Assembly (NCBI RefSeq): GCF_017877135.1
Contig: NZ_JAGIPH010000001.1
Coordinates: 434,001-498,000 of the forward strand
Length of the DNA: 64,000 nucleotides
Direction of reading: 5' to 3'
Origin: Neorhizobium galegae
GTDB taxonomy: Bacteria > Pseudomonadota > Alphaproteobacteria > Rhizobiales > Rhizobiaceae
Shown: in pieces, positions 1 through 8,486 of the stretch
Layout: the number at the start of each line of letters is the position of its first letter
Position numbering within the stretch: position 1 is the first letter of the stretch
The notes under the pieces: model-generated
What the model was told of the DNA's origin: nothing
The model's input: the letters and a program-made list of their open reading frames with translations, nothing else
Database searches by the model: none
Made by a program: the position numbers and the translations under genes

Positions 1-93
1 GGTCATGCCCTCGACCGGAATGACGATCGGGTCTTGCGTGGGGCGGCCGGCGGGTGCGGCAGTGAGGGATAGGTGGGACGGCACGGAAGTCAT
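1..93 (-). CDS. N-terminus of a heavy-metal (probably copper) P-type ATPase, cut by window edge
   Basis: An ATG at 93-91 on the minus strand opens a frame of 31 codons that runs off the left end. Its last visible residues are VIPVEGMT, the start of the HMA metal-binding motif GMTCxxC found at the N-terminus of CopA/ActP-type copper ATPases. An AAGGA ribosome-binding site lies 8 bases upstream of the ATG. Only the leader and the first strand of the HMA domain are visible, so the metal (Cu versus Zn/Cd/Pb) cannot be told. Known role of the family: ATP-driven export of metal across the inner membrane. Confidence 0.6.
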   Translation of the reverse strand, partial: MTSVPSHLSLTAAPAGRPTQDPIVIPVEGMT

Positions 94-167
94 GGGCGGG
101 GTCCTTGGATTACCCGCCCCATGTAGGGCTTCCCATCATGGGAAGGTCAAGGGCATCGGCGCAAAAA

Positions 168-929
168 CTATCCCATGCGATAGAGAAAGAGCTGCGTGCG
201 GCGCCGGTCGGAAAGCTCCCAGACTTCGTCCGGCTCGACACCGTCCACGGCAAAGCTGTTGGAGACGAGCAGGCTTTCGGGCTTCATTTCGGCGCGGGCC
301 TTTGTGTAAAGCGCCGCCATCGGCTCGGGCGACAGAAAGGCGTAAGCGACATCGATCTCGGCAAGATCGGCCGCCCACAGATCCTGCCGCCGGATCGTGC
401 CCCGGTGCGTCAGCGCCGACAGCGCGCGCGCAATCATGAAGGCCATGGGCGCCGTCTCGACGCCCGACGCCTGAAATCCCGCCGCACTCAGCGCCCGCAC
501 CACGCCGCCAAAGCCGCAGCCGAGATCGATGAAGCGGTCTGCCCCCCGGTCGCGCATCAGCTGGCAAAGCGCCTGCGCGGTCGCACGGTTGCTGAGGTAG
601 AGCGGCACGCGCTCGCGCGCCGTGTTGGAAAAGAACAGGTAGAGCAGCACGAACCCTGCCGCAAACGGCCAGGCCGGCAGATCGCCGAGATGAAGCCCTA
701 GAAAAACCGCCGGCGGAAACAGAAGCGCAATCCACAGCCACCAGACCGGCAGGCGCAGCAAGACACTCACCCCCGCAGCAACACAGGCCTGCACGGCAAC
801 GAGCACCGCCATCCCCACTCCCGGCGCCAGCCGCCCCGCCAGCATCACCGCCAACCCAAACGTCACCACCCCCGCCATCAGCTGGGCAAGGGTTGCGGCA
901 AGAATGGGATAGCGGCGAATCGTGTTCAT
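168..929 (-). CDS. Membrane-anchored class I SAM-dependent methyltransferase
   Basis: The 253-residue protein has about three to four hydrophobic helices in its first 105 residues, followed by a soluble domain with FIDLGCGFGG (about residues 133-142), the glycine-rich motif I of Rossmann-fold methyltransferases. An acidic residue follows at the usual distance (GVETAP). The substrate is not evident. The fold and the S-adenosylmethionine motif are clear; the unusual part is the N-terminal membrane domain, which implies action at the inner membrane. The gene stands alone between the ATPase fragment and the repeat array. Confidence 0.75.
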   Translation of the reverse strand: MNTIRRYPILAATLAQLMAGVVTFGLAVMLAGRLAPGVGMAVLVAVQACVAAGVSVLLRLPVWWLWIALLFPPAVFLGLHLGDLPAWPFAAGFVLLYLFFSNTARERVPLYLSNRATAQALCQLMRDRGADRFIDLGCGFGGVVRALSAAGFQASGVETAPMAFMIARALSALTHRGTIRRQDLWAADLAEIDVAYAFLSPEPMAALYTKARAEMKPESLLVSNSFAVDGVEPDEVWELSDRRRTQLFLYRMG

Positions 930-1893
930 CGGGCAACCGGCGTGTGTCTGCCACGGTTGTGCGAAAACGCAGGGCGCAACACAAGGGGTTTTGCGGCTGT
1001 GGCTCTTCGGGGTGATCGCGCGGGTCTTGGTGACGCATTGGTAACCGAACAGGCGTTGGCGCCAGACGCTACACCGTCAACCAAACCGGCCTTCGCGCGA
1101 GAGGTTACCCCCCCCCTGCCTTGCCAGGCATCTCCCCCACAAGGGGGGAGATCACCGTGCTGAAACCTCTTCGGCCTCATTGGCCGGGGTGCAAAGGCCT
1201 CGTTGCTTGGACCCAAAAGCCACATTGCCGGGGCGAAACAGTCTCATTGCTTGGACGGTAAAAACTTCGTTAGCTGGGGACGTGAACGACAGCCACTCTG
1301 CTGATCTCCCCCCTTGTGGGGGAGATGTCCGGCAGGACAGAGGGGGTAAACCCCGCATGCCAACACAAGAGGCCTTCGCGTGAGAGGCTACCCCCTCTGC
1401 CTTGCCAGGCATCTCCCCCACAAGGGGGGAGATCACCGTGCTGAAGCCTCTTCAGCCTCATTGGCCGAGAGGCAAAGGCCTCGTTGCTTGGATCCCAAAG
1501 CCTCATTGCGTGAGCGCTTAATCACTTCGTTTACCATGGACGTGAGAGGCCAGCCGCTCTGCCGATCTCCCCCCTTGAGGGGGGAGATGTCCGGCAGGAC
1601 AGAGGGGGGTGAACCCCGCATGCCGACCAAACCAGCGTCCGCGCCAGAGGCCAACCCCCTCTGCCTTGCCAGGCATCTCCCCCACAAGGGGGGAGATTAC
1701 CGTGCTGAAACCTCTTCGGCTTCATTGGGCTGGGCTCAGAAATGCTCATTGCTTAGATCCACAAGCCTCATTGCTGGGCCGCCCCAAAAACCTCGCTTGC
1801 TGGGGACGTGAGCGCCAGCCGCCTGCCAATCTCCCCCCTTGAGGGGGAGATCAGAAGCGGGGCACCCTTACGTTTCCCCCGACACGTTCCTCA
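930..1893. repeat. Palindromic repeat array 1a (about 262-bp units)
   Basis: Non-coding stretch holding the first part of a long repeat array. From about 1079 it alternates two 44-bp palindromic modules in opposite orientation: C copies at about 1111-1153, 1391-1434 and 1655-1698, and T copies at about 1303-1346, 1564-1608 and a truncated one at 1828-1852. Each module has two hairpins, ATCTCCCCC/GGGGGAGAT around CTTG and a second 5-bp stem around GGCA. Spacers of about 130 and 45 bp are also conserved. C-to-C distances are 281 and 264 bp. The open frames here are shadows of the repeats. Positions 930-1078 show nothing recognisable. The design resembles rhizobial RIME-type elements; that family assignment is inference. 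Confidence 0.85.
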
Positions 1894-2787
1894 TTAGTCG
1901 TTCACATACTTGCGCCAATCATGCTCCTCGACAAAGCCCAGCACGGTGCGGATCTTGGCATTGCTGATCGGCGCGGCATAACCTTCGAGTTCGCCGGTGA
2001 TCGGCGTGCCGGGGGCGTATTTGGCCAAAAATTCGCGGGTGGGTTCGCGCGCGGTGATGGTGTCGTTGACCGCGTTGAACACCTGGAACCCCAGGCCGTC
2101 CGTCTCAAGGCCGCGCCAGACGATCTGGCCGAGATCGCGCGCATCGATATAGCTCCAGGCATTGCGCTTGCGGCTTTCCGGCTTGGCGAGGAAGCCCGGG
2201 AAATTCGCATAGTCCTCCGGCGAGATGACATTGCCGATGCGAAGCGCGTAGATATCGGCCTTGTAGCGCATGGCAAAGGCGCGGGCGGTCTTTTCGTTCA
2301 CCACCTTGGAGAGGCCATAGCTGTCCATCGGGTCGACATCATACTCTTCGGTGAGCGGAAACTGGTGGTAATCCTTGTCGCCCTCGGCAAAGCACACACC
2401 AAAGGTCGTCTCGCTGGAAGCGATGATGACCTTGCGGATACCAAGCTTCATCGCCGCCTCGATGACGTTGTAGGTGGAGAGCGTGTTGGCGGCGAAGGTG
2501 GTGTTGTCGGGCTTCAGGAGAATGCGCGGCACGGCGGCAAAATGCACCACCGCATCGACCGGCGCCGGCCCCTTGCCGGTTTCGAGGCCTGAAAAATCAA
2601 AATGCATGGAGAGCGCATTGAACACCTGCCCGCTGTCGGTCAGGTCCACATTCAGCGTCGTCACGCCCTCGCAATCGAGGGGCACCAGATCGAGGTTGAA
2701 CACCTCATAGCCCTTGGCCGTGAGATACGGCACCGCATGACGCCCCGCCTTGCCGCTGCCGCCGGTAAAAATGACCCGCTTGCCCAT
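1894..2787 (-). CDS. NAD(P)-dependent epimerase/dehydratase (extended SDR)
   Basis: The 297-residue protein begins MGKRVIFTGGSGKAGRH, the TGxxGxxG dinucleotide-binding motif of extended short-chain dehydrogenases. It carries the catalytic YxxxK as YGLSK and an upstream SSETT serine. The family includes UDP-glucose 4-epimerase, GDP-mannose dehydratase and uronate dehydrogenase-like enzymes; the exact substrate cannot be told. The ATG at 2787 was chosen because the open frame upstream of it is only repeat sequence. Remarkably, the gene is flanked on both sides by the same repeat array in the same orientation. Confidence 0.8.
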   Translation of the reverse strand: MGKRVIFTGGSGKAGRHAVPYLTAKGYEVFNLDLVPLDCEGVTTLNVDLTDSGQVFNALSMHFDFSGLETGKGPAPVDAVVHFAAVPRILLKPDNTTFAANTLSTYNVIEAAMKLGIRKVIIASSETTFGVCFAEGDKDYHQFPLTEEYDVDPMDSYGLSKVVNEKTARAFAMRYKADIYALRIGNVISPEDYANFPGFLAKPESRKRNAWSYIDARDLGQIVWRGLETDGLGFQVFNAVNDTITAREPTREFLAKYAPGTPITGELEGYAAPISNAKIRTVLGFVEEHDWRKYVND

Positions 2788-3906
2788 CACCAAAAATCCT
2801 CCCGTATGTGTCTGGCTGGGCAAGACATAGGGTGCCGGGCGCAAAATGGGAATGGCCGAGCGGCGGATGACCGCTTGCCATGGACGTGAGCGGCCAACCG
2901 CTCTGCCGATTTCCCCCCGTGTGGGGGAGATGTCCGGCAGGACAGAGGGGGGTGAACCCCGCATGAGACCAAACCAGCGTCCGCGCCAGAGGCTACCCCC
3001 TCTGCCTTGCCAGGCATCTCCCCCACAAGGGGGGAGATCACCGTGCGGATGCCTCTTCAGCCTCATTGGCCGGGGCGCAAAGGCCTCGTTGCTTGGACCT
3101 TAAAGCACCGTTGCGTGGCCCTAATCACTTCGTTCGCTAGGGACGCGAGCGGCCAGCCGCTCTGCCGATCTCCCCCCTTGTGGGGGAGATGTCCGGCAGG
3201 ACAGAGGGGGTGAACCCAGCATGCCAACCAAACCGGCGTCCGCGCCAGAGGTTACCCCCCTCTGCCTTGCCAGGCATCTCCCCCTCAAGGGGGGAGATCA
3301 GCGTGCGGATGCCCCTTCAGCCTCATTGGCCGGGGCGCAAAGGCCTCGTTGCTTGGGTCCAAAAGCCACATTGCGCGGACGCGTAAATCACTTCGTCTGC
3401 CATGGAGATGAGCGGCCAACCGCCTCCCGATCTCCCCCCTTGAGGGGGAGATGTCCGGCAGGACAGAGGGGGGTGAACCCCGCATACAAACCAAACCAAC
3501 GTTCGCGCGAGAGGTTATCCCCCTCTGCCTTGCCAGGCATCTCCCCCACAACGGAGGAGATCACCGTGCCGAAGCCTCTTCAGCCTCTTTGGCCGGGGGG
3601 CGGAAAGCCGCATGCTTGGACCCAAAACCCATATTGCATGGGCGCCTAATTACTTGGTGTGCCATGGACGCGAGCGGCCAGCCGCTCTGCCAATCTCCCC
3701 CCTTGTGGGGGAGATGTCCGGCAGGACAGAGGGGGTGAACCCCGCATGCCAACCAACTCGGCGTCCACGCCAGAGGCTACCCCACATGCCAACCAAACCG
3801 GCGTTTGCGCCAGAGGCTACCCCCTCTGCCTTGCCAGGCATCTCCCCCACAAGGGGGGAGATCACCGTGCCGAAGCCTCTTCAGCCTCTTTGGCCGGGGC
3901 GCACTC
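2788..3906. repeat. Palindromic repeat array 1b (about 262-bp units)
   Basis: Continuation of the array on the other side of the epimerase gene. T modules lie at about 2908-2952, 3167-3210, 3429-3472 and 3692-3735; C modules at about 2996-3039, 3256-3299, 3519-3562 and 3820-3863. C-to-C spacing is 260, 263 and 301 bp. The longer last interval is explained by a 40-bp tandem duplication (copies starting at 3745 and 3785). The C copy at 3519-3562 has a damaged first stem. The array runs directly into the stop codon of the next gene at 3907. Positions 2788-2880 show no separate feature. Confidence 0.85.
3745..3824. repeat. 40-bp tandem duplication inside repeat unit
   Basis: Two adjacent copies of a 40-bp segment beginning CATGCCAACCAA and ending in GAGGCTACCCC, with a few mismatches. 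It lengthens the last unit of array 1 from about 262 to 301 bp and suggests slippage or unequal exchange within the array. Confidence 0.8.
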
Positions 3907-4377
3907 TCATCGCCGCGCCTGCGCCGTTTCGCCCACATGCAGCGGCCAGTCGATGAGGTAGTCCTCGAAATCCTCGACATCCACATCCAGCTCGCTCACC
4001 GTGCGGTTCCTCGCCGAAATACCGGCCTGGTGGACGGTGTCGGGGCTGCCGGAGACGAGCGGGTGCCACCAGTAAAGATCCTCGCCGTCGCGCACCAGCC
4101 GATAGCCGCAGGTGGGCGGCAGCCAGCTGATCTCGTCGACGGCGGACGGTGTCAACTGGATGCATTCCGGAACGGTCGCCTGGCGGTTCTCATAGTCGGA
4201 GCAGCGACAGCTTTCCCCGTCCAGCAGCCGGCAGGCAACGGACGTGAAGGCCACTTCGCCGGTGTCCCAGTCCTCCAGCTTGTTCAAGCAACAGAGACCG
4301 CAGCCGTCGCAGAGGCTTTCCCATTCCGCCTGGCTCATCGCCTCCAGGCTTTTCGTTTTCCAGAACTGATTTTCCAT
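3907..4377 (-). CDS. YcgN/UPF0260-family cysteine-cluster protein
   Basis: 156 residues. The motif CDGCGLCC near residue 23 plus further cysteines (VACRLL, CRCSDY, PECIQL, PTCGYR) match the cysteine-cluster YcgN/UPF0260 family, whose members are suspected to bind Fe or Zn; the function is unknown. The start at 4377 ([14 protein letters not shown]) gives the family's usual length; an upstream extension to 4476 would add low-complexity residues. The C-terminus keeps the family's tryptophan-rich stretch [11 protein letters not shown] and ends 30 residues later. The stop abuts repeat array 1b. Confidence 0.85.
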   Translation of the reverse strand: MENQFWKTKSLEAMSQAEWESLCDGCGLCCLNKLEDWDTGEVAFTSVACRLLDGESCRCSDYENRQATVPECIQLTPSAVDEISWLPPTCGYRLVRDGEDLYWWHPLVSGSPDTVHQAGISARNRTVSELDVDVEDFEDYLIDWPLHVGETAQARR

Positions 4378-4560
4378 CTTGTCTTTTTTAGCACCGGCTG
4401 AACATAGTTTGCCGAACGGTTTTGTGAATGGCTCGCGCCGGCGGCATAAACCCCGCGTCAACCATTTATAAGCCATTGCTGCCTAAAGCAGTCCCCGAGG
4501 CTTTTCGTCGTTTGTTTGCCAAGCGTCAAGCTCTTGAGGTCCAGACGAGGAAGATCCACG

Positions 4561-6756
4561 GTGCAGGACGATCCCGCTCCCCCGCAACGATCGAAGAGAC
4601 CGCGCACCCGGCGCCACCTTCTGCTGCGCGCCGACAGCTGGATCGATTCCACCGTCTGGAACCTCGGCTTCAAGCTGTCCGAGCTCTGGGAAGAGATCAC
4701 CATCTTCTCCCGCAAATTTCGCGTGCGCGGCTGGAAGCGCGTGGTGGTGGAGCTCGCCGACGAGGCGATGACGTTCGGCACCGCCGGCTTCGTGCTACTT
4801 TTGGCCTTAGCGCTTCCGGCCTTTGAGGAAACCAAGGAAGACTGGCGCTCGCGCGGCGATTTTGCCGTAACGTTTCTCGATCGCTACGGTAACACGATCG
4901 GCCATCGCGGCATCATCCACGAGGATTCGGTGCCCGTCGACCAGTTGCCGGATCATCTGGTGAAGGCGGTTCTGGCCACCGAAGACCGCCGCTTCTTCAG
5001 CCATTTCGGCATCGATTTCTTAGGACTTGCCCGCGCGCTCAATGAAAACGCCAAGGCCGGCGGCGTCGTGCAGGGCGGCTCTACGCTGACGCAGCAGCTG
5101 GCGAAAAACCTCTTCCTCACCAACGAGCGCTCGCTGGAGCGAAAGATCAAGGAAGCCTTTCTGGCGCTCTGGCTGGAAGCGAACCTGTCGAAGAAGGAAA
5201 TCCTGTCGCTCTATCTCGACCGCGCCTATATGGGTGGCGGAACCTTTGGGGCGGCGGCCGCCGCGCAGTTCTATTTCGGCAAGAACATCACGCAGGTGAA
5301 CCTCGCCGAGGCTGCCATGCTTGCCGGCCTCTTCAAGGCGCCGGCGAAATACGCTCCCCATGTCAACCTGCCCGCCGCGCGCGCCCGCGCCAACGAGGTT
5401 CTGACCAATCTCGTGCAGGGCGGGCTGATGAGCGAGGGACAGGTGATCGCTGCCCGCCGCAACCCGGCCAGCGTCATCGACCGGGCCGCGACCACCGCGC
5501 CTGACTATTTTCTCGACTGGGCATTCGAAGAGGTGCAGAAACTTGCCGATGCCGGCAAGCTGAAGAAGCATTCCGTCATCGTGCGCACCACCATCGACAT
5601 GGGCCTGCAGCAGGCCGCCGAAGAGGCGATGGAATCGGGCCTTCGCGAATATGGCGAGAGCTACCGCGTCAAGCAGGGCGCGCTGGTGATGATCGAAAAC
5701 GGCGGTGCCGTGCGCGCCATGGTCGGCGGGCGCGACTATGGCGAAAGCCAGTTCAACCGCGCCACCAAGGCGCTGCGCCAGCCGGGCTCCTCCTTCAAGC
5801 TCTATACCTATACGGCCGCCATGGAGAAGGGTTTTACACCGGAAACGATGATTTCGGACGCGCCGATCACCTGGCGCGGCTGGTCGCCGCAAAATTATGC
5901 CCGCTCCTACAAGGGCCGCGTCACGCTTCTGTCGGCCATGGCGCAATCCTTGAACACGGTGCCGGTGCGCCTTGCCAAGGAGGAGCTCGGCACGGAAATC
6001 ATTGCGGAAACGGCGAGGAAAATGGGCGTCGAGACGGCGCTTCGCACCGACAAGACGATTCCGCTCGGCACGTCGGAAGTCACCGTGATGGATCAGGCGA
6101 CCGCCTATGCGGTGATGCCGGCCGGCGGCGTGCAGTCACGCCGGCACGGGGTGGCGCAGGTGGTCGATTACGACGGCGACGTGCTTTACGATTTCGAGCG
6201 CGACGAACCGGCGCCAGTCCGCATCGTCTCCGAGCAGGCCACATCGTCGATGAACCGCATCCTTACCCAGATCCCGGTTATCGGCACCGCCAAGCGCGCA
6301 GCCCTCGACGGCGGCATCGTCACCGGCGGCAAGACCGGCACCTCGCAGAGCTACCGCGATGCCTGGTTCATCGGCTTTACCGGCAATTACACCGCCGCCG
6401 TCTGGTTCGGAAACGATGATTTCACCTCGATGAACAACATGACCGGCGGCTCGCTGCCGGCCATGACCTTCAAGAAGCTGATGGACTACGCCCATCAGGG
6501 CATCGAGCTGAAACCCATTCCGGGCATCGACAATCCGTTGCCTTCCGGCACCCATGTCAAGGGTCCGGCGCTCGCCGACAAGGGCGAGGCAAACGGCCTG
6601 CCGGCGCTGTCCCGCCCCCGCTCGCTCTCTGCCGATACCACCCGCCTCCTGCGCCGCCTCGCCCAGTCCTTCGCAGCCGCCCCTCCGCTGAAGGCCCCGC
6701 CGCAGACGCTTGCCGGCGGCAAGGCGCAGGTGGTGAAGGTGAAGGGCGCGCCGTGA
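4561..6756 (+). CDS. Class A penicillin-binding protein (PBP1-type transglycosylase/transpeptidase)
   Basis: Bifunctional peptidoglycan synthase of the inner membrane, about 731 residues. A basic cytoplasmic N-terminus is followed by a transmembrane helix at about 69-87, the glycosyltransferase GT51 domain with ATEDRRFFSHFG (catalytic Glu about 141), and the transpeptidase domain with SSFK (Ser about 410), SLN (Ser about 463) and KTGT (Lys about 591). All catalytic motifs are intact. I prefer the GTG at 4561, which has GAGGAAG just upstream, over a TTG at 4516. The proline- and alanine-rich tail looks disordered. It is transcribed divergently from the YcgN-family gene. Confidence 0.9.
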   Translation: MQDDPAPPQRSKRPRTRRHLLLRADSWIDSTVWNLGFKLSELWEEITIFSRKFRVRGWKRVVVELADEAMTFGTAGFVLLLALALPAFEETKEDWRSRGDFAVTFLDRYGNTIGHRGIIHEDSVPVDQLPDHLVKAVLATEDRRFFSHFGIDFLGLARALNENAKAGGVVQGGSTLTQQLAKNLFLTNERSLERKIKEAFLALWLEANLSKKEILSLYLDRAYMGGGTFGAAAAAQFYFGKNITQVNLAEAAMLAGLFKAPAKYAPHVNLPAARARANEVLTNLVQGGLMSEGQVIAARRNPASVIDRAATTAPDYFLDWAFEEVQKLADAGKLKKHSVIVRTTIDMGLQQAAEEAMESGLREYGESYRVKQGALVMIENGGAVRAMVGGRDYGESQFNRATKALRQPGSSFKLYTYTAAMEKGFTPETMISDAPITWRGWSPQNYARSYKGRVTLLSAMAQSLNTVPVRLAKEELGTEIIAETARKMGVETALRTDKTIPLGTSEVTVMDQATAYAVMPAGGVQSRRHGVAQVVDYDGDVLYDFERDEPAPVRIVSEQATSSMNRILTQIPVIGTAKRAALDGGIVTGGKTGTSQSYRDAWFIGFTGNYTAAVWFGNDDFTSMNNMTGGSLPAMTFKKLMDYAHQGIELKPIPGIDNPLPSGTHVKGPALADKGEANGLPALSRPRSLSADTTRLLRRLAQSFAAAPPLKAPPQTLAGGKAQVVKVKGAP

Positions 6757-6806
6757 GGGAATCTCCGGCAATGACCGCCCGGGCTTTCAAAAACCTTGCA
6801 AAGCCA

Positions 6807-6828
6807 ATTTAATGTAGCTACATTAAAT
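6807..6828. promoter_or_regulatory. Perfect 22-bp palindrome at brnT start: probable BrnA operator
   Basis: The arms ATTTAATGTAG and CTACATTAAAT form a perfect 22-bp palindrome with no loop, ending one base before the brnT ATG. BrnA antitoxins of other bacteria repress their own operon by binding such palindromes near the promoter (family knowledge). Its position leaves no room for a normal ribosome-binding site upstream of brnT, so the transcript may be leaderless or start close by. Confidence 0.7.
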
Positions 6829-6829
6829 C

Positions 6830-7111
6830 ATGAAAGTCGTGTGGGACGAGCGCAAGAGACTGATCAATCTTTCCAGGCATGGTCTGGATTTTGCGGATGT
6901 TGTCGACCTCGATTGGACCACCGCGCTGGTGGAAGATGCCAAGCCCGACGCCAACGGGAAACGGCGACTGAAAGCGATCGGCTATTTCCGGGATGGAACT
7001 GCGGCCGTGATTTTCGCCAACCTAGGTACTGAGGCAATCTCGATTATCAGCTTTCGCCCAGCCAGCGCCAAGGAAGCAAGGAGACTGGTATGGCAAGGAC
7101 ACCGGCAGTAA
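6830..7111 (+). CDS. brnT: BrnT family type II toxin
   Basis: 93 residues beginning VVWDERKRLINLSRHGLDF, with the BrnT pattern of W-D-x-x-K followed by N-x-x-K/R-H-G-ldF, and the conserved C-terminal ISFRPASAKEARRL. BrnT is a RelE-like ribonuclease that inhibits translation and is neutralised by BrnA. The gene lies directly behind the palindrome and overlaps brnA by 22 bases, typical of translational coupling. Confidence 0.9.
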   Translation: MKVVWDERKRLINLSRHGLDFADVVDLDWTTALVEDAKPDANGKRRLKAIGYFRDGTAAVIFANLGTEAISIISFRPASAKEARRLVWQGHRQ

Positions 7112-7404
7112 AGACCCCGCCCGCTAACACAGAGTATAGCCGCGACGAATGGGATAGCGTCGATTTTCCGGAACTGACCGATGCGGAACTGGATGCGATG
7201 CGCCCTGCGCGCGAAGTTCTTCCGGAAGCGTTCTTCAAAGCCATAGAAGAGCAACGGAGAGGGCGTGGGCGCCCGGTCGTGGAAAACCCCAAAAAGCAGG
7301 TAACGCTAAGGCTTGACGAAGAGGTAGTTGCCCGCTTTCGCGAGAGCGGGAAAGGCTGGCAGGCGCGCATGAATGATGCATTGCGCAAAGCCGTGGGGCT
7401 TTGA
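7090..7404 (+). CDS. brnA: BrnA family antitoxin
   Basis: 104 residues. The N-terminal half (TEYSRDEWDSVDFPELTDAE) is the toxin-binding segment. The C-terminal half (KKQVTLRLDEEVVARFRESG, then GWQARMNDALRKAV) is a ribbon-helix-helix DNA-binding domain. It starts inside brnT with GGAG ahead of the ATG. BrnA neutralises BrnT and represses the operon, most likely through the palindrome at 6807-6828. Confidence 0.9.
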   Translation: MARTPAVKTPPANTEYSRDEWDSVDFPELTDAELDAMRPAREVLPEAFFKAIEEQRRGRGRPVVENPKKQVTLRLDEEVVARFRESGKGWQARMNDALRKAVGL

Positions 7405-7451
7405 GCGACACCGCTGGAACCTTGACTTGAGGCGAAGGGGATGCGCTCACC

Positions 7452-7772
7452 TCACGCAGCGCAGGGCTGGATACGCTGCAGTTGTGCCCCAAGCGCGCGG
7501 CGGCGGTTCATCAGGTCGTAATCGCTCTGCAGGCCGAGAAAAAAACCGTCGGACATGCCAAACAGACGCGCCAGCCGAAGATCCGTGTCGGCCGTCACCG
7601 CCCGCTTTCCAAGCACGATCTCGTTGATCCGGCGCGGCGGCACGGTAATGGCGCGGGCAAGCCCGTACTGGCTGAGCCCCATGGGCTTGAAGAACTCCTC
7701 CAGCAGGATTTCGCCCGGATGCGGGTTGGGCAAGAGTTCGTCATCAGCCATGATAATCGACGATTTCGACAT
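7452..7772 (-). CDS. HigA/VapI-family antitoxin (orphan)
   Basis: 106 residues with the HigA signature NPHPGEILLEEFFKPMGLSQYGLARAI: a helix-turn-helix of the XRE class followed by LGKRAVTADTDLRLARLFG. The ATG at 7772 has GGAAG 8 bases upstream; a later start at 7751 (MADDELLP) is also possible. HigA normally sits behind a HigB toxin, but no HigB-like reading frame is visible on either side, so this appears solitary. It converges on brnA. Confidence 0.8.
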   Translation of the reverse strand: MSKSSIIMADDELLPNPHPGEILLEEFFKPMGLSQYGLARAITVPPRRINEIVLGKRAVTADTDLRLARLFGMSDGFFLGLQSDYDLMNRRRALGAQLQRIQPCAA

Positions 7773-7877
7773 GTGAGGCGCTTCCGGATCTCCAGAATGA
7801 CGCATCGCCTTATCAATGGCAAACGCTCCCTTCGCCATTTTCTCGACCCGTAAACAGTGCTATCCGTCTGAGCTGAT

Positions 7878-8486
7878 TTGCAAAAGGTTTTGCCGCGCTT
7901 GTTTCGCCTTCCCTTTCTCGTGCTCGTCGCGCTGGTCGTCGCCTTTGGCGGTGGCATCTGGTCGACGCTGGTGGCGCTCGATGCCACCACCGGCTTCGGC
8001 GCGATCAGGCTCGGGGCCTGGGAGGCGTTTCCGCAGGCGCAGACGGCAGATGCCGATCCTTATGCCAAGGCGCACCGCGCCAATGGCGGCCGCCTGCTCT
8101 ATGGCACGGCCGAGGGCTTGAGCTTTACCGCAAGTGTCGACCAGACCGGTCAGCGGCTGTCTGGCCGCTGCACCTATCTCCTCTCCGGCCAGACGCCGGT
8201 GGCCCGCGCCTGGACGCTGTTTGCGGCCACCGTCAAGGGCGCGGCGCCGCTGACCGGTCAGGATCTGCCGGTGGCGCTCAATTCACGCACGGTTCTGCGC
8301 GATGCAACGGGCGCCTTCATTATCACGCTGTCGCCAGACGCCAGCGCCGGAAACTGGCTGGCGGTGCCGCGGGACGGACCGTTTTATCTGACGCTGACCC
8401 TGCTCGACACGCCGACTGCCGGCAGTTCCGGCCTCATCGACCTTGCCATGCCGCGCATCGACCGCATCGGATGCGCCCATGCTTAA
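7878..8486 (+). CDS. DUF1214-type exported protein
   Basis: 202 residues with an N-terminal hydrophobic segment (LFRLPFLVLVALVVAFGGGIW) acting as signal peptide or anchor, then a beta-rich domain (DADPYAKAHRANGGRLL, FITLSPD-type core) resembling the DUF1214 half of DUF1254/DUF1214 proteins. The start is uncertain: the frame opens with TTG codons (7878, 7890, 7899) and no clear ribosome-binding site. Its stop overlaps the next ATG, so the two are translationally coupled. Function unknown; envelope location inferred. Confidence 0.7.
   Translation: MQKVLPRLFRLPFLVLVALVVAFGGGIWSTLVALDATTGFGAIRLGAWEAFPQAQTADADPYAKAHRANGGRLLYGTAEGLSFTASVDQTGQRLSGRCTYLLSGQTPVARAWTLFAATVKGAAPLTGQDLPVALNSRTVLRDATGAFIITLSPDASAGNWLAVPRDGPFYLTLTLLDTPTAGSSGLIDLAMPRIDRIGCAHA

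Noticed and set aside
1079..3900. Many open reading frames on both strands, and resemblance to a CRISPR array
   Set aside because: The frames are repeated because the DNA is; units are 260 bp with conserved spacers, unlike CRISPR with short repeats and unique spacers.
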